The translations under genes were made by a program, and so were the position numbers. From contig NC_011831.1 of the NCBI RefSeq assembly GCF_000021945.1, positions 1,563,353 to 1,627,352 of the forward strand: a DNA stretch of 64,000 nt, written 5' to 3'. Positions 16,783 to 26,538 of the stretch are shown here, in pieces (the stretch's first letter is position 1; each line of letters opens with the position of its first letter). The notes beneath the pieces are model-generated. The model was not told the origin of the DNA. It ran no database searches and worked only from the letters and a program-made list of their open reading frames with translations. Source of the DNA: Chloroflexus aggregans DSM 9485 (lineage in GTDB: Bacteria; Chloroflexota; Chloroflexia; Chloroflexales; Chloroflexaceae).

Positions 16783-17910
16783 ATGTTTTGGATCAACCCG
16801 TTGATGATGGAAATGCCCGGTGAGTTCAGTCGCACGACCCGCCATGCCCTCAAAGAGGCCATTCTCTCACCTCGGTTCTACACCACCGATTTCAAAGCCA
16901 TCGACAAACTTGAAATCGATCGCAACGGTCTGCGCGACGAATTCGACTGGATTCGCGACGAGTTTGCCTACGATTACAACCGCACGCACTTCCGCCGCAC
17001 TGACGAGTTTCTGCAAAACTTTGATGATATGCCTGAACGCGATGCGTTCATCGATTTTCTCGAGCGCTCATGCACGGCTGAGTTTAGCGGTTGTCTGCTC
17101 TATGCCGAGATGGTCAAGCATTTACACGATCCAACCTTACGGGCCATCTTTAAGTATATGAGCCGAGACGAAGGTCGCCATGCCGGTTTTCTGAACCGCA
17201 CAATGGCCGATCTGAATGTCGCCCTCGATCTTACCGTCTTGCAGAAGCGCAAGAAATACACCTACTTCCAACCCAAGTTTATCTTCTACTCGGTGTATCT
17301 CTCGGAGAAAATAGGCTATTCGCGCTACATTAACATCTACCGTCACCTGGAACAGAACCCGCAATACTGCATCCACCCGATCTTTAAATGGTTCGAGCAG
17401 TGGTGCAACGATGAGTATCGTCACGGCGAGTTCTTTGCACTCCTGATGCGCTCGCAACCGGAAATGCTCGAAGGAGCCAACCGACGCTGGATTCGCTTCT
17501 TCTTGCTCGCCGTCTATGCGACGATGTATCTGAATGATGCCCGCCGAGCCAATTTCTACGCCGCTCTCGGCCTTAACTGGCGCGATTACGACCAGAAGGT
17601 CATTCGGCTGTGCAACGATATTGCCACGCAAGTCTATCCAGAAACGATGAACCTCGACGATCCGCGGTTCTTTGGTTATATGGACAAGCTGGTTGAATAC
17701 GACCGCAAACTGCGTGAACTGGAGGGACGCAAAGACCCGGTAGCGCTGGCGCAATCGACCCGGCTCAAGGCAGCGATTGCGCTCCGCTTGCTGGCGATCT
17801 ACCGGCTGCCTACCCGTAAGACAACCGAGGCGATTCGCTGGAAGGGGTTACCCGGCTTCCCCAACTACCCCGGCCCCAATCGGCCACAGCGCGTCGCAGC
17901 AGCAGATTGA
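16783..17910 (+). CDS. acsF: Aerobic Mg-protoporphyrin IX monomethyl ester oxidative cyclase AcsF
   Basis: The protein has 375 residues from the ATG at 16783 with AAGGAG six bases upstream. The open frame starts 36 bases earlier but lacks a site there. Diiron ligands are visible as EFSGCLLYAEMVKHL with SRDEGRHAGF (first E and ExxH pair, about 100-150) and FEQWCNDEYRHGEFF (second pair, about 205-220). It uses O2 to form the isocyclic ring E of (bacterio)chlorophylls, turning the methyl ester made by BchM into divinyl protochlorophyllide. The O2-independent cyclase bchE is not in this window. Use of an oxygen-dependent enzyme agrees with the oxygen-dependent HemF further down the same run. Confidence 0.96.
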   Translation: MFWINPLMMEMPGEFSRTTRHALKEAILSPRFYTTDFKAIDKLEIDRNGLRDEFDWIRDEFAYDYNRTHFRRTDEFLQNFDDMPERDAFIDFLERSCTAEFSGCLLYAEMVKHLHDPTLRAIFKYMSRDEGRHAGFLNRTMADLNVALDLTVLQKRKKYTYFQPKFIFYSVYLSEKIGYSRYINIYRHLEQNPQYCIHPIFKWFEQWCNDEYRHGEFFALLMRSQPEMLEGANRRWIRFFLLAVYATMYLNDARRANFYAALGLNWRDYDQKVIRLCNDIATQVYPETMNLDDPRFFGYMDKLVEYDRKLRELEGRKDPVALAQSTRLKAAIALRLLAIYRLPTRKTTEAIRWKGLPGFPNYPGPNRPQRVAAAD

Positions 17911-17984
17911 AGCTGTCCGAGCGGTAGAGGCGTAACGACGCAATAGCGTGTCTGTACACGCAGGTTATCGCCTACCGGCCTTGG

Positions 17985-18016
17985 CGGCAGGAGTTGGTCC
18001 TGCCGTCAGGGGTTCT
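17985..18016 (+). terminator. Hairpin between acsF and bchH
   Basis: CGGCAGGA and TCCTGCCG (17985-17992 with 17998-18005) form an 8-bp stem with a five-base loop, followed by GGGGTTCTCTTTT. The T-tract is imperfect, so it may only attenuate or protect a processed acsF message. It lies in the 154-base acsF-bchH gap. Confidence 0.45.
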
Positions 18017-18064
18017 CTTTTGCTTGAACACCGGTTCTGCCTATACAACTGGTGAGGAAGACCA

Positions 18065-21000
18065 ATGCACTTCGTGGTTCTAACTATCGACGGTAATCAT
18101 CGCCCGGCGCTGCTGGCAGCCGCCGACCGTCTTCGGCGCGAACACAAGGTTACGCTGAGCCTGGCGGTGTACGATGCGGCGACTCTGCGTGATGCAGCGG
18201 GATGGGCACAGCTCGATCGTGATTTAGCGATTGCCGATTTTGTCTTTGGCGCACGACTATTTAGTGAAGAGTTGGTGCGTCCGCTGGCCGAACGGCTGGC
18301 CCACTACGAAAAGCCAACCCTGATTATTACCTCCAACCCGGCATTGATCCGCTGTACCCGCATCGGAGGCTTCTCCCTGCGTCGCGAGAGCGATACCGAG
18401 CCGGGACCACTACGACGGTGGGTGCAAAAACTCCGTCCTCAAGGCGGGGCCGGTGAAGCGCGGCGCCAGTTGGCAATTTTGCGCAACCTGAGCAAGGTGT
18501 TGAAGGTTATTCCCGGCACGTCACGTGATCTCTATACCTATATCACCAGCCACCAGTATTGGCTGAACGCTTCGCCGGAAAACCTCTACCGTTTGCTCTG
18601 TGTCTTGATCGCACGCTACGGCCCGCAGCCGCGCCCAAAGCTCCCCCAGCTCGATCCGCTGAGTTACCCTGAAACCGCACTGTACCATCCTGATGCACCG
18701 GAGTTATTTGCCTCACTGAACGATTATCGCCGTTGGCGCGGTAAGCGTATTCCCAAGGGTGGCAGCGTTGGCATCTTGACCCTGCGCACGGTTGTCCTGA
18801 GTGGTAATACACCTCACATTGATGCGCTGGCAAGGGCCATCGAGGCCCGTGGGCTAGAGGCTCGCATTGCCTACGCCGCCGGTCTCGATCTACGACCGCT
18901 GCTCGATAAAGAGCTGGCCGATGTTGATGTATTGGTCAATGCAACCGGCTTTGCCCTGGTTGGTGGTCCTGCCGAGAGCCAACCGCAGCAAGCTGCCGAG
19001 GCCCTCACCCGCTTCGACCGACCGTATCTGGGGTTGGTGCCCTTGGCTTTTCAGCGTATCGATGACTGGCGCGCCGATGATAACGGTCTCACGCCGGTGC
19101 AGCAGGCCTTAAGTGTGGCGATTCCCGAACTCGAAGGTGCTGCCGAACCGTTGATCTTCGGTGGGCCGGCAGCCGACGGGCAGCGCTTCGCACCGGCTTC
19201 AGCCGAAATCGAACAAATTGCCGACCGGATCGTCCGTCGGGTTGCGTTGCGACGCATGCCCAATGCGCAGAAGCGGCTGGCAATTGTCATCTATAACTTC
19301 CCCCCGGCTCTTGGTACCGTTGGTACGGCGGCCTATCTCGATGTGTTTGCCAGTCTGTATCACCTGCTCAAAGCCCTCGCTACCGATGGTTATCACGTTG
19401 AGGTGCCACACAGTGTCGATGAACTGCGCCATCTGTTGTTGGCCGATGGCCCGGCACAAGGGGCCGATGCCCACATCGCCGATTGGCTGAGCGCCGATGA
19501 GTATCGCCGTCTCTTCCCGGCCTATACCGAGATCGAACCGTATTGGGGTCCGGCGCCGGGTGAATTGTGGCGAGATCAGCGCGGTATTCGGATTCTTGGC
19601 CGCCAGTTTGGCAATGTGTTTATCGGAGTGCAGCCCAGTTTCGGTTACGAACGTGACCCGATGCGGTTGCTCCTCGCCAAAGATGCTGCGCCGAACCATG
19701 CTTTTGCCGCTTTCTACACATGGATTACGCACAAATTCCGGGCCGATGCGGTGATCCATCTTGGCACCCATGGCGCGATGGAGTTTATGCCCGGTAAGCA
19801 AGTTGGACTGAGCGCGCGTTGCTGGCCGCTGCGCTTAATCGGTCCACTCCCTAACTTTTATGTCTATAGCGTCAACAACCCCAGCGAAGCAGCGATTGCG
19901 AAACGACGCGGGGCGGCGACGCTGGTCAGCTATCTCGTTCCGCCGGTACAACAGGCCGGTCTCTACAAGGGGTTACGGGTGTTACGAGATACCATCGACC
20001 AGTACGAACGCCAACCCGATCCTGCGCTGCTGGCCGATTTGCGTGATCGGGCAGCGCAACTAGGTATTCCAATGGCGAACAGTGGTGATGACCAGGCCGA
20101 CGTGGCCGGTCTTGCCCACGAGCTGCTACGCATCGAGCAGCGTATGATCCCGCTCGGCTTGCACGTCCTTGGGCAACCACCTGCACCGGCGGAACTGGCC
20201 GACTTTTTGTGGCTCTACGCCAGCCTCCAACCCGGTGGTGGTTTACCGACCCTGATTGCCCAAGGTATGCGGATCGATTATCAACAGCTTTGTGCGCGGC
20301 TGAGCAGTGATCTGGCGGCACAACAGCAGATGCGCGCGATAGAGGCGCGCGGGAGAGCGGCAATGCTGGCCTATGCCGAAGCACCGAACGCTGAAGCCGG
20401 CGCCCATGCTGCTGCAGCGCACCTTGCCGATCTCGTACCGGCGGCGGCCTTGAAGCCCCTGTGGCCAAAATTGGCCGAATTACGCGCCGGCTTGCTCGCC
20501 AATAACGAGTTACGCAACTTGTTGCACGGCCTACGCGGTGGTTTCATTCCGCCATCGCCCAGCAACGACGCAGTACGCAACCCGGCCGTTCTCCCAACCG
20601 GTCGGAACCTCTTTGCCCTCGATCCGTATCGCGTACCCACCCCGGTATCGATGCAGCGTGGCGAAGCGTTGGCAAACGAACTACTCGCCCGTCTCCGCGC
20701 TGAGCAAGGCGCTTGGCCGCAGAGCATCGCAATTGTACTGTGGGGTACCGATAACCTTAAGAGTGATTGCGAAGGGGTCGCACAGGTCTTGGCCCTGATC
20801 GGCGCCCGTCCGGTGATCGACGAACTCGGTAACGTGGCAGATGTTGCGCTGCGTCCGCTGACCGAACTCGGTCGCCCCCGTATTGACGTGGTTGTGACGG
20901 TGAGCGGTATTTTCCGCGACCTGCTCGGCAACCAGATGCGCTTGATCGACCGCGCCGCGTATCTGGCCGCTACCGCCGACGAACCGGCAGAGTGGAACTT

Positions 21001-21802
21001 CATCCGCGCCCACGCGCTGGCCCAAGTGGCCGAGACGGGCATCTCGCTGGAAGAAGCAGCGATCCGCGTGTTCGCCAATGCTCCCGGTAGCTACGGCGCC
21101 AATGTCAACTTTCTCGTTGAGAGTGGGACATGGGAAAGTGAAGATCAGCTCAGCGATGCCTTCTTGTCGCGTAAGAGCTTCGTCCGCACTGCCAATGGTC
21201 AATGGCGCGAAGCACGTGGTCTCCTTGAAGGAGCGTTACGGCACGTCCAAGCCACGTTCCAAAACATTGATAGTTTTGAAGTTGGTCTCACCGACATCGA
21301 CAACTACTACGAGAATCTCGGTGGGATCGCCAAGAGTGTAGAACGGATTCGTGGTAATGCACCACCGGTATTGGTTGCCGATGCGATCAGTTCACCCGGC
21401 GCGAGCCGCATCGCCTCGATTGAGACGATGCTACGGCTTGAAACACGGGCCAAGCTGCTCAACCCCAAGTGGCACGAAGCAATGCTGGCCCACGGCTTTG
21501 CCGGTGTCCGTGAGATCGAGGCGCGCGTCGGTCATACCTACGGTTGGAGCGCCACGGCCAACGCCGTCGAAGGGTGGATCTACGATGAGATCGCCGCTAC
21601 CTATGCCCTCGACGATGCAATGCGTGAGCGGATGGCCGCCCTCAACCCATCTGCTACCGCCGGCGTTGTTCGCCGTCTCCTCGAAGCTGCCGGACGTGGC
21701 TTTTGGGCTGCTGATGAAGCAACACTCAACCGCCTGCAAGAGATTTATCAAGATCTCGAAGATCGGCTAGAAGGCATTACCGAAGAGAGGAGTGTAGGAT
21801 GA
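18065..21802 (+). CDS. bchH: Magnesium chelatase subunit H (BchH)
   Basis: The protein has 1245 residues, the normal BchH length. It starts [16 protein letters not shown] and carries [20 protein letters not shown] near residue 565, then [14 protein letters not shown] and [17 protein letters not shown], all typical of the Mg-branch chelatase family. It binds protoporphyrin IX and inserts Mg2+ with BchI and BchD, which are not encoded in this window. It is distinct from the riboswitch-controlled CobN at 5587-9807. It stands after acsF and overlaps the next transporter gene by ATGA. Chloroflexus is known to have more than one BchH paralogue, so which one this is cannot be settled here. Confidence 0.94.
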   Translation: [1245 protein letters not shown]

Positions 21803-23097
21803 ACTGGTTGAAGATGATCCGTTTAGGCATGATCCACATGGCTACCGCCGTTAGTCTGGTACCGATTACCGGCGTACTCAACCGGATCATGATCCACGAA
21901 CTCGGCATTATGGCCAGCGTTGTGGCAGCGCTGATCATCCTGCCGCACCTCTTCTCGCCTATTCAAGTATTCATCGGTCAGTTCTCTGACCGGCATCCAC
22001 TGTGGGGGTATCGGCGCACACCCTACATCGCACTGGGGATCATCCTCTGCGTCGTTGGCTCGGCGCTTACGCCGTTTGCCGCCTTTGCAATGGACGCCAA
22101 CTTCTGGCCGGGGTTAATACTGGCACTGCTCATCTTTGGTATGTGGGGTATCGGTTTCAACGTTGCGGTTGTCTCGTACCTCTCCCTTGCCAGCGATCTG
22201 TCACCATCGCATCTACGCTCGCGTACCATTGCGGTCATGTGGTTTATGATGATCACCGCCGTGATCGGAACGGCAATCGGGGCCGGCCGCGCACTAGAGG
22301 ATTACTCTCCCACTCGCCTCATCGAGGTCTTTGCGATTTGTGCCGGTGTTGCCCTGTTGATTAGTGTGCTTGGCCTCATCGGGCTTGAGCCGCGCAACGC
22401 CGTTCCGGTCAGCCATGAAGAACGACATAGCGCCGCCAACTCGGTCCGCACCGTCGTGAGTGATCCGCTGGCGCGACGCTTCTTCGTCTATCTGATGCTG
22501 ATGTTGTCGGCTATTCTCGGCCAAGACGTATTACTCGAACCGTATGGCGCTCAGGCATTTGCGATGAATGTGCGTGACACCACCCAGTTGACAGCAACGT
22601 GGGGTGGGGCGACTCTACTGGCACTTTTGCTGCACGGTTTCTTCTTTAGCCGATGGTTAAGTAATAAGCGCGGGGCGGCAATTGGCGGTATTATCGCCGC
22701 CAGTGGTTTGACCCTGATTGCGCTTAGTGGCATCTTACACCTGCAACCTCTCTTTGTACCTTCAGTAGCTTTACTCGGTTTTGGTACCGGCATCGCCACT
22801 GCCACCAACCTCGCGCTGATGCTCGATATGACTACACCGCAACAGGTTGGGCTGTTCATCGGTGCGTGGGGTGTCGCCGATGCCGCGGCCCGTGGGTTGG
22901 GGAACCTGCTCGCCGGTATCATCCGTGACATCACCGCGCTGGTCGTCGGTCCAACCGGTGCTTACGTGACCGTCTTTCTGATCGAGGCGCTGATTCTCTG
23001 CACTGCACTCATCCTCTTACGAACAATTGATGTCAGCGCCTTCCGCAGCCAGCGCCGTGAGTTGGGCCAGTTGGTGGCCGTCATCGGCGATGCGTAG
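21799..23097 (+). CDS. BCD-family MFS transporter (PucC/LhaA-like)
   Basis: This 432-residue protein has about twelve membrane helices. The N-terminus (MNWLKMIRLGMIHMATAV), GQFSDRHPLWGYRRTPYI between helices 2 and 3, and GIGFNVAVVSYLSLASDL are features of the bacteriochlorophyll delivery (BCD) family of the major facilitator superfamily. Members such as PucC and LhaA help assemble light-harvesting complexes and are thought to handle bacteriochlorophyll in the membrane. The start overlaps the bchH stop as ATGA, so the two are co-expressed. Substrate is not shown by sequence. Confidence 0.9.
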   Translation: MNWLKMIRLGMIHMATAVSLVPITGVLNRIMIHELGIMASVVAALIILPHLFSPIQVFIGQFSDRHPLWGYRRTPYIALGIILCVVGSALTPFAAFAMDANFWPGLILALLIFGMWGIGFNVAVVSYLSLASDLSPSHLRSRTIAVMWFMMITAVIGTAIGAGRALEDYSPTRLIEVFAICAGVALLISVLGLIGLEPRNAVPVSHEERHSAANSVRTVVSDPLARRFFVYLMLMLSAILGQDVLLEPYGAQAFAMNVRDTTQLTATWGGATLLALLLHGFFFSRWLSNKRGAAIGGIIAASGLTLIALSGILHLQPLFVPSVALLGFGTGIATATNLALMLDMTTPQQVGLFIGAWGVADAAARGLGNLLAGIIRDITALVVGPTGAYVTVFLIEALILCTALILLRTIDVSAFRSQRRELGQLVAVIGDA

Positions 23098-23137
23098 AAA
23101 AATATAGATATATGCAGATTTTGAAACTGAGATAGGG

Positions 23138-23211
23138 TATAATGGAACAGCCCGTGCCGCGGCAACGGCGCACCGGCACGGGGCAATCGGGTCGTTATGT
23201 TCAACGACCCG
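23138..23211 (+). promoter_or_regulatory. TATAAT box and two perfect hairpins in the hemA leader
   Basis: A TATAAT at 23138-23143 is followed at once by two hairpins. CCCGTGCCG pairs with CGGCACGGG (23151-23159 with 23174-23182), and CGGGTCGTT pairs with AACGACCCG (23188-23196 with 23203-23211, six-base loop). Neither has a T-run. They lie 61-121 bases before the hemA ATG, so they would be in its 5' leader. No good -35 box is seen 17 bases before the TATAAT. Confidence 0.5.
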
Positions 23212-23271
23212 ACTGGAAGAGGGAGTCAGTCGTTTACCGTATACACATTGCAGAGCAAAGGATCAAGGCCT

Positions 23272-24633
23272 ATGAATCTGTTCCTTGCCGGTCTCGATCA
23301 CACTACCGCGCCGGTCGAGATTCGCGAACAACTGGCCTTTAGCCAAACCGACTTGCCTTCCGCACTCTTACAACTGACTCAAGCCGACAACGGTTCGCCA
23401 CCGCTATTCACCGAAGCGGTCATTCTCTCAACATGCAACCGAGTCGAGATTTACGGCGTTGCGAACCCGGGCACGACAGCACAGCACGTGGTCGATTTCT
23501 TGGCTAACTTTCACCGCCGCCCCGCCGGTAGCTTCGTTCATACCCTCTACTTTTACCAGGGTGAGGCCGTTGCCCGCCATCTGTGCGCGACTGCCGCCGG
23601 GTTACGCTCGCTCGTTCTTGGCGAGGCACAGATACAAGGTCAGGTACGGAGCGCCTACGAAGCCGCCCAACGGATCGGCAGCGTCGGATCAGTTTTGCAC
23701 CGCCTATTCCAGATCGCATTGGTTGCCGGTAAACGGGTACGCCACGAGACCACTATTGGCAAAGGTGCAGCCAGTGTCTCGCAAGCCGGGGTTGAACTTG
23801 CACGTCGCCGGCTCGGTGATCTGCGCGGACGCGAAGTGCTGCTGATCGGTGGTGGTGAAGTGAGTGAATTGGCGGCCCAGAATCTGATCGCTAACGGCGC
23901 CGACCGGTTGACCATTGTCAATCGCACATCGAGCCGTGCCGCTGCATTGGCCGAACGGTACGGTGCCGAGATGCTCGATTTCGGTGCATTACCAGAAGCG
24001 CTGGCCCGCGCCGATATTGTGATCAGCTCGACTGCCGCTCCGGTTCCGATTATTTACCGTCACCACATCGCCGAAGCACTTTCCCATAAACAACGGATGC
24101 GTGCCTGCGGCGATTGTGACCCGCCGGCAATGTTGCTGATCGATTTGGCCGTCCCACGTGATATTGCCGCCGATGTAGCCGAGTTGCCCGGTGTTTACCT
24201 CTTCACCGTCGATGATCTGCGAGAAGTGGTTAGCCACACGATAGAGCTACGTAGTGCCGTGATAGATATTGCTAATCAGATTGTTGAAGAGCAAGTACGT
24301 GAGTTTAGTGATTGGTTGCGCACACAAGAGGCGCTGCCGGTGTTGACAATGCTTCGTCAGCGGGCTGAAGAAGTGCGAAACGAAGAACTTACTCGCGCTT
24401 TGCGCCGTCTCCACGATCTCTCGCCCGAACAACGGGCCGTGATCGAGGGGTTGTCCCGCAGTATTGTCAATAAGCTGCTCCATCCGCCGACCCGCTGCCT
24501 ACGTGAAGCCGCTGCACACGGTCAGGGCAAACGTTATGCAACGATGCTCGCCGAGCTGTTTAATCTGGAACATGCACTTGAGCACAAGGCCGGTGCCATG
24601 GGCAATACCGAATTGACCGATCGTATGAGGTGA
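23272..24633 (+). CDS. hemA: Glutamyl-tRNA reductase HemA
   Basis: The protein has 453 residues from the ATG at 23272, where the [20 protein letters not shown]-terminus matches the family. The frame is open further upstream, but that part runs through the leader hairpins. [12 protein letters not shown] near residue 50 holds the catalytic cysteine, [11 protein letters not shown] follows, and the NADPH-binding [13 protein letters not shown] lies near residue 195. It reduces glutamyl-tRNA to glutamate-1-semialdehyde, the committed step of the C5 route to all tetrapyrroles. It heads the hem genes. Its partner HemL lies five genes downstream. Confidence 0.96.
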   Translation: MNLFLAGLDHTTAPVEIREQLAFSQTDLPSALLQLTQADNGSPPLFTEAVILSTCNRVEIYGVANPGTTAQHVVDFLANFHRRPAGSFVHTLYFYQGEAVARHLCATAAGLRSLVLGEAQIQGQVRSAYEAAQRIGSVGSVLHRLFQIALVAGKRVRHETTIGKGAASVSQAGVELARRRLGDLRGREVLLIGGGEVSELAAQNLIANGADRLTIVNRTSSRAAALAERYGAEMLDFGALPEALARADIVISSTAAPVPIIYRHHIAEALSHKQRMRACGDCDPPAMLLIDLAVPRDIAADVAELPGVYLFTVDDLREVVSHTIELRSAVIDIANQIVEEQVREFSDWLRTQEALPVLTMLRQRAEEVRNEELTRALRRLHDLSPEQRAVIEGLSRSIVNKLLHPPTRCLREAAAHGQGKRYATMLAELFNLEHALEHKAGAMGNTELTDRMR

Positions 24634-24717
24634 GCGACGTAAACCCTAGAGCACGTCCGCTAGACGCTCAGTTGCAGGAATACATCGGTATGACTGTTTG
24701 AATAGACGAGAGGAACT

Positions 24718-25692
24718 ATGGCACGCTTACTACTCGGCACCCGCGGCTCGGCCCTGGCCCGTACTCAATCAGAATGGGTCGCTAACGTCTTACGCAATAC
24801 ATTTGCCGATCTGTCGGTCGAACTACGGATCATTACCACGACCGGCGATCGGGTGCTCGATGTAGCTCTATCGGCGGTCGGCGACAAAGGTCTCTTTGTG
24901 AAAGAGCTGGAGCAAGCCTTGCTCGCCGGTGATGTTGATCTATGTGTGCATAGCGCTAAAGATATGCCGACAGCCACTCCACCCGGACTAATGCTTAGCG
25001 CTTTTCCGGTGCGCGAGGATCCGCGCGATGTGTTGGTCGTGCGTCACGCCGACGTAGGCACCGATCTTGCAACGCTCCCTACCGGAGCGCGCATCGGCAC
25101 CTCGAGCTTACGCCGTGCCAGCCAGTTGCGCTACCATCGCCCTGATTTGCACCTGAACGATGTGCGCGGTAATGTGGATACACGACTACGGAAGCTTGCC
25201 TCGGACCAGTACGATGCCCTCATTCTGGCGGCGGCCGGATTACGTCGGTTAGGGTTGTGGGATGGTACGCCCGGTGCGAGCATCGGCGCAGCGCTGGTCT
25301 ATCCCCTCGATCCATCGGTGATGCTACCGGCGGTTGCACAGGGCATTTTGGCCGTCGAGACACGCACCGACGACGAGACGACCAACCGCCTCGTCGCTGC
25401 CCTCGATGACTCGGCAGCACGCACAGCCGCACTGGCCGAGCGAGCATTCCTTCGCCGGCTCGAAGGCGGCTGTCAGATACCGGTTGCCGCTCATGCCGTT
25501 TTGACCGAAGCCGGCTTGCACTTCCGTGGTATGGTTGGCGCACTCGACGGAAGTACACTGGTCTTTGCCGAGCAAGTCGGTGATCCGGCTCAACCCGAAG
25601 CCGTCGGTATCGCGGTGGCCGAAGCAGTATTGGCCCAAGGTGGCGAAGCGATTCTGGCCGCGATCCGCAGTCAGCAGGAGGCGCAACGATGA
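24718..25692 (+). CDS. hemC: Hydroxymethylbilane synthase (porphobilinogen deaminase) HemC
   Basis: The protein has 324 residues. LLLGTRGSALARTQS at the start and DLCVHSAKDMPT near residue 80 are family signatures, and IGTSSLRRASQL lies near 130. The dipyrromethane cofactor cysteine is in EGGCQIPVAAHA near residue 258. It polymerises four porphobilinogens to hydroxymethylbilane, the substrate of HemD, whose start overlaps its stop in ATGA. GAGAGGA lies just before the ATG. Confidence 0.97.
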   Translation: MARLLLGTRGSALARTQSEWVANVLRNTFADLSVELRIITTTGDRVLDVALSAVGDKGLFVKELEQALLAGDVDLCVHSAKDMPTATPPGLMLSAFPVREDPRDVLVVRHADVGTDLATLPTGARIGTSSLRRASQLRYHRPDLHLNDVRGNVDTRLRKLASDQYDALILAAAGLRRLGLWDGTPGASIGAALVYPLDPSVMLPAVAQGILAVETRTDDETTNRLVAALDDSAARTAALAERAFLRRLEGGCQIPVAAHAVLTEAGLHFRGMVGALDGSTLVFAEQVGDPAQPEAVGIAVAEAVLAQGGEAILAAIRSQQEAQR

Positions 25693-26453
25693 GTGTGCTT
25701 GTAGGTCGTCGGATAGCCATCACCCGTCCGGCAGGCCGCGGCGATACACTCGCTGCACGATTGCGCGCACTCGGCGCCATTCCGTTACTCACGCCGCTCA
25801 TCGCGTATGCACCACCTGCCGATCCGGCCCCACTGCAACACGCGCTGGCCCAACTCGCTGCCGGCACGTATGATTGGCTCGTGGTCACAAGCCGGCAAGC
25901 GGTCCAAGTGTTAGCCGAGGCCACAGTGCCGACAACCACAGCCATCGCTGCTGTTGGGAAGGCAACCGCTGCCGATTGCCGCCGCACCTGGGGGCGCGAA
26001 CCGGCCGGTGTACCTGATGAGGAACTCGGAGCCGCGCTACCGAACGTTATGGGCACGCTCACCGGGAAGCGGATATTGCTGCCGTGCGCCGACATTGCCC
26101 CATCAACACTGACCGCAGCACTCCAAGCAGCCGGTGCAATTGTTGATCGGGTAACTGCCTACCGCACGATCAGTAGTCCGGCTGCCGCCGAACTCGCCGC
26201 TGCGCTACGGAGCGGTACGATTGATGCAATTGTACTGGCCAGCGGATCGGCCGCTCGCCAAATACCGGCCCTCTTGCCGCCACAAACTCAGTGTCCACCA
26301 TTAGTCTGCATTGGGCCGAGTACTGCTGCCGTCTGCACAGAATTGGGACTACCGGTTGCCGCCATCGCTATACGCCCCAACGACGATGCATTGCTGGCGG
26401 CGTTGGAACGGGTTTTTCTCAGTCAGGATGCGCAACCTGTGAGCGGGTTTTGA
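25689..26453 (+). CDS. hemD: Uroporphyrinogen-III synthase HemD
   Basis: The 254-residue protein, of normal length for this poorly conserved family, begins LVGRRIAITRPAGRGDTLAA and has DWLVVTSRQAVQVLAE near residue 60, AVGKATAADC near 95, and VLASGSAARQ and CIGPSTAAVC in the second lobe. It closes the tetrapyrrole ring with inversion of ring D. Its start overlaps hemC by four bases. Uroporphyrinogen III made here is the branch point between the haem/chlorophyll and the corrin genes on either side of this block. Confidence 0.93.
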   Translation: MSVLVGRRIAITRPAGRGDTLAARLRALGAIPLLTPLIAYAPPADPAPLQHALAQLAAGTYDWLVVTSRQAVQVLAEATVPTTTAIAAVGKATAADCRRTWGREPAGVPDEELGAALPNVMGTLTGKRILLPCADIAPSTLTAALQAAGAIVDRVTAYRTISSPAAAELAAALRSGTIDAIVLASGSAARQIPALLPPQTQCPPLVCIGPSTAAVCTELGLPVAAIAIRPNDDALLAALERVFLSQDAQPVSGF

Positions 26454-26538
26454 TTGTATGGATTGTCAGAGACAGCTTACGGAACCGGAGGTATAACCTC
26501 CCATCGGTCAGTCTGACGATGTTTCGCTACCCTGGAGT

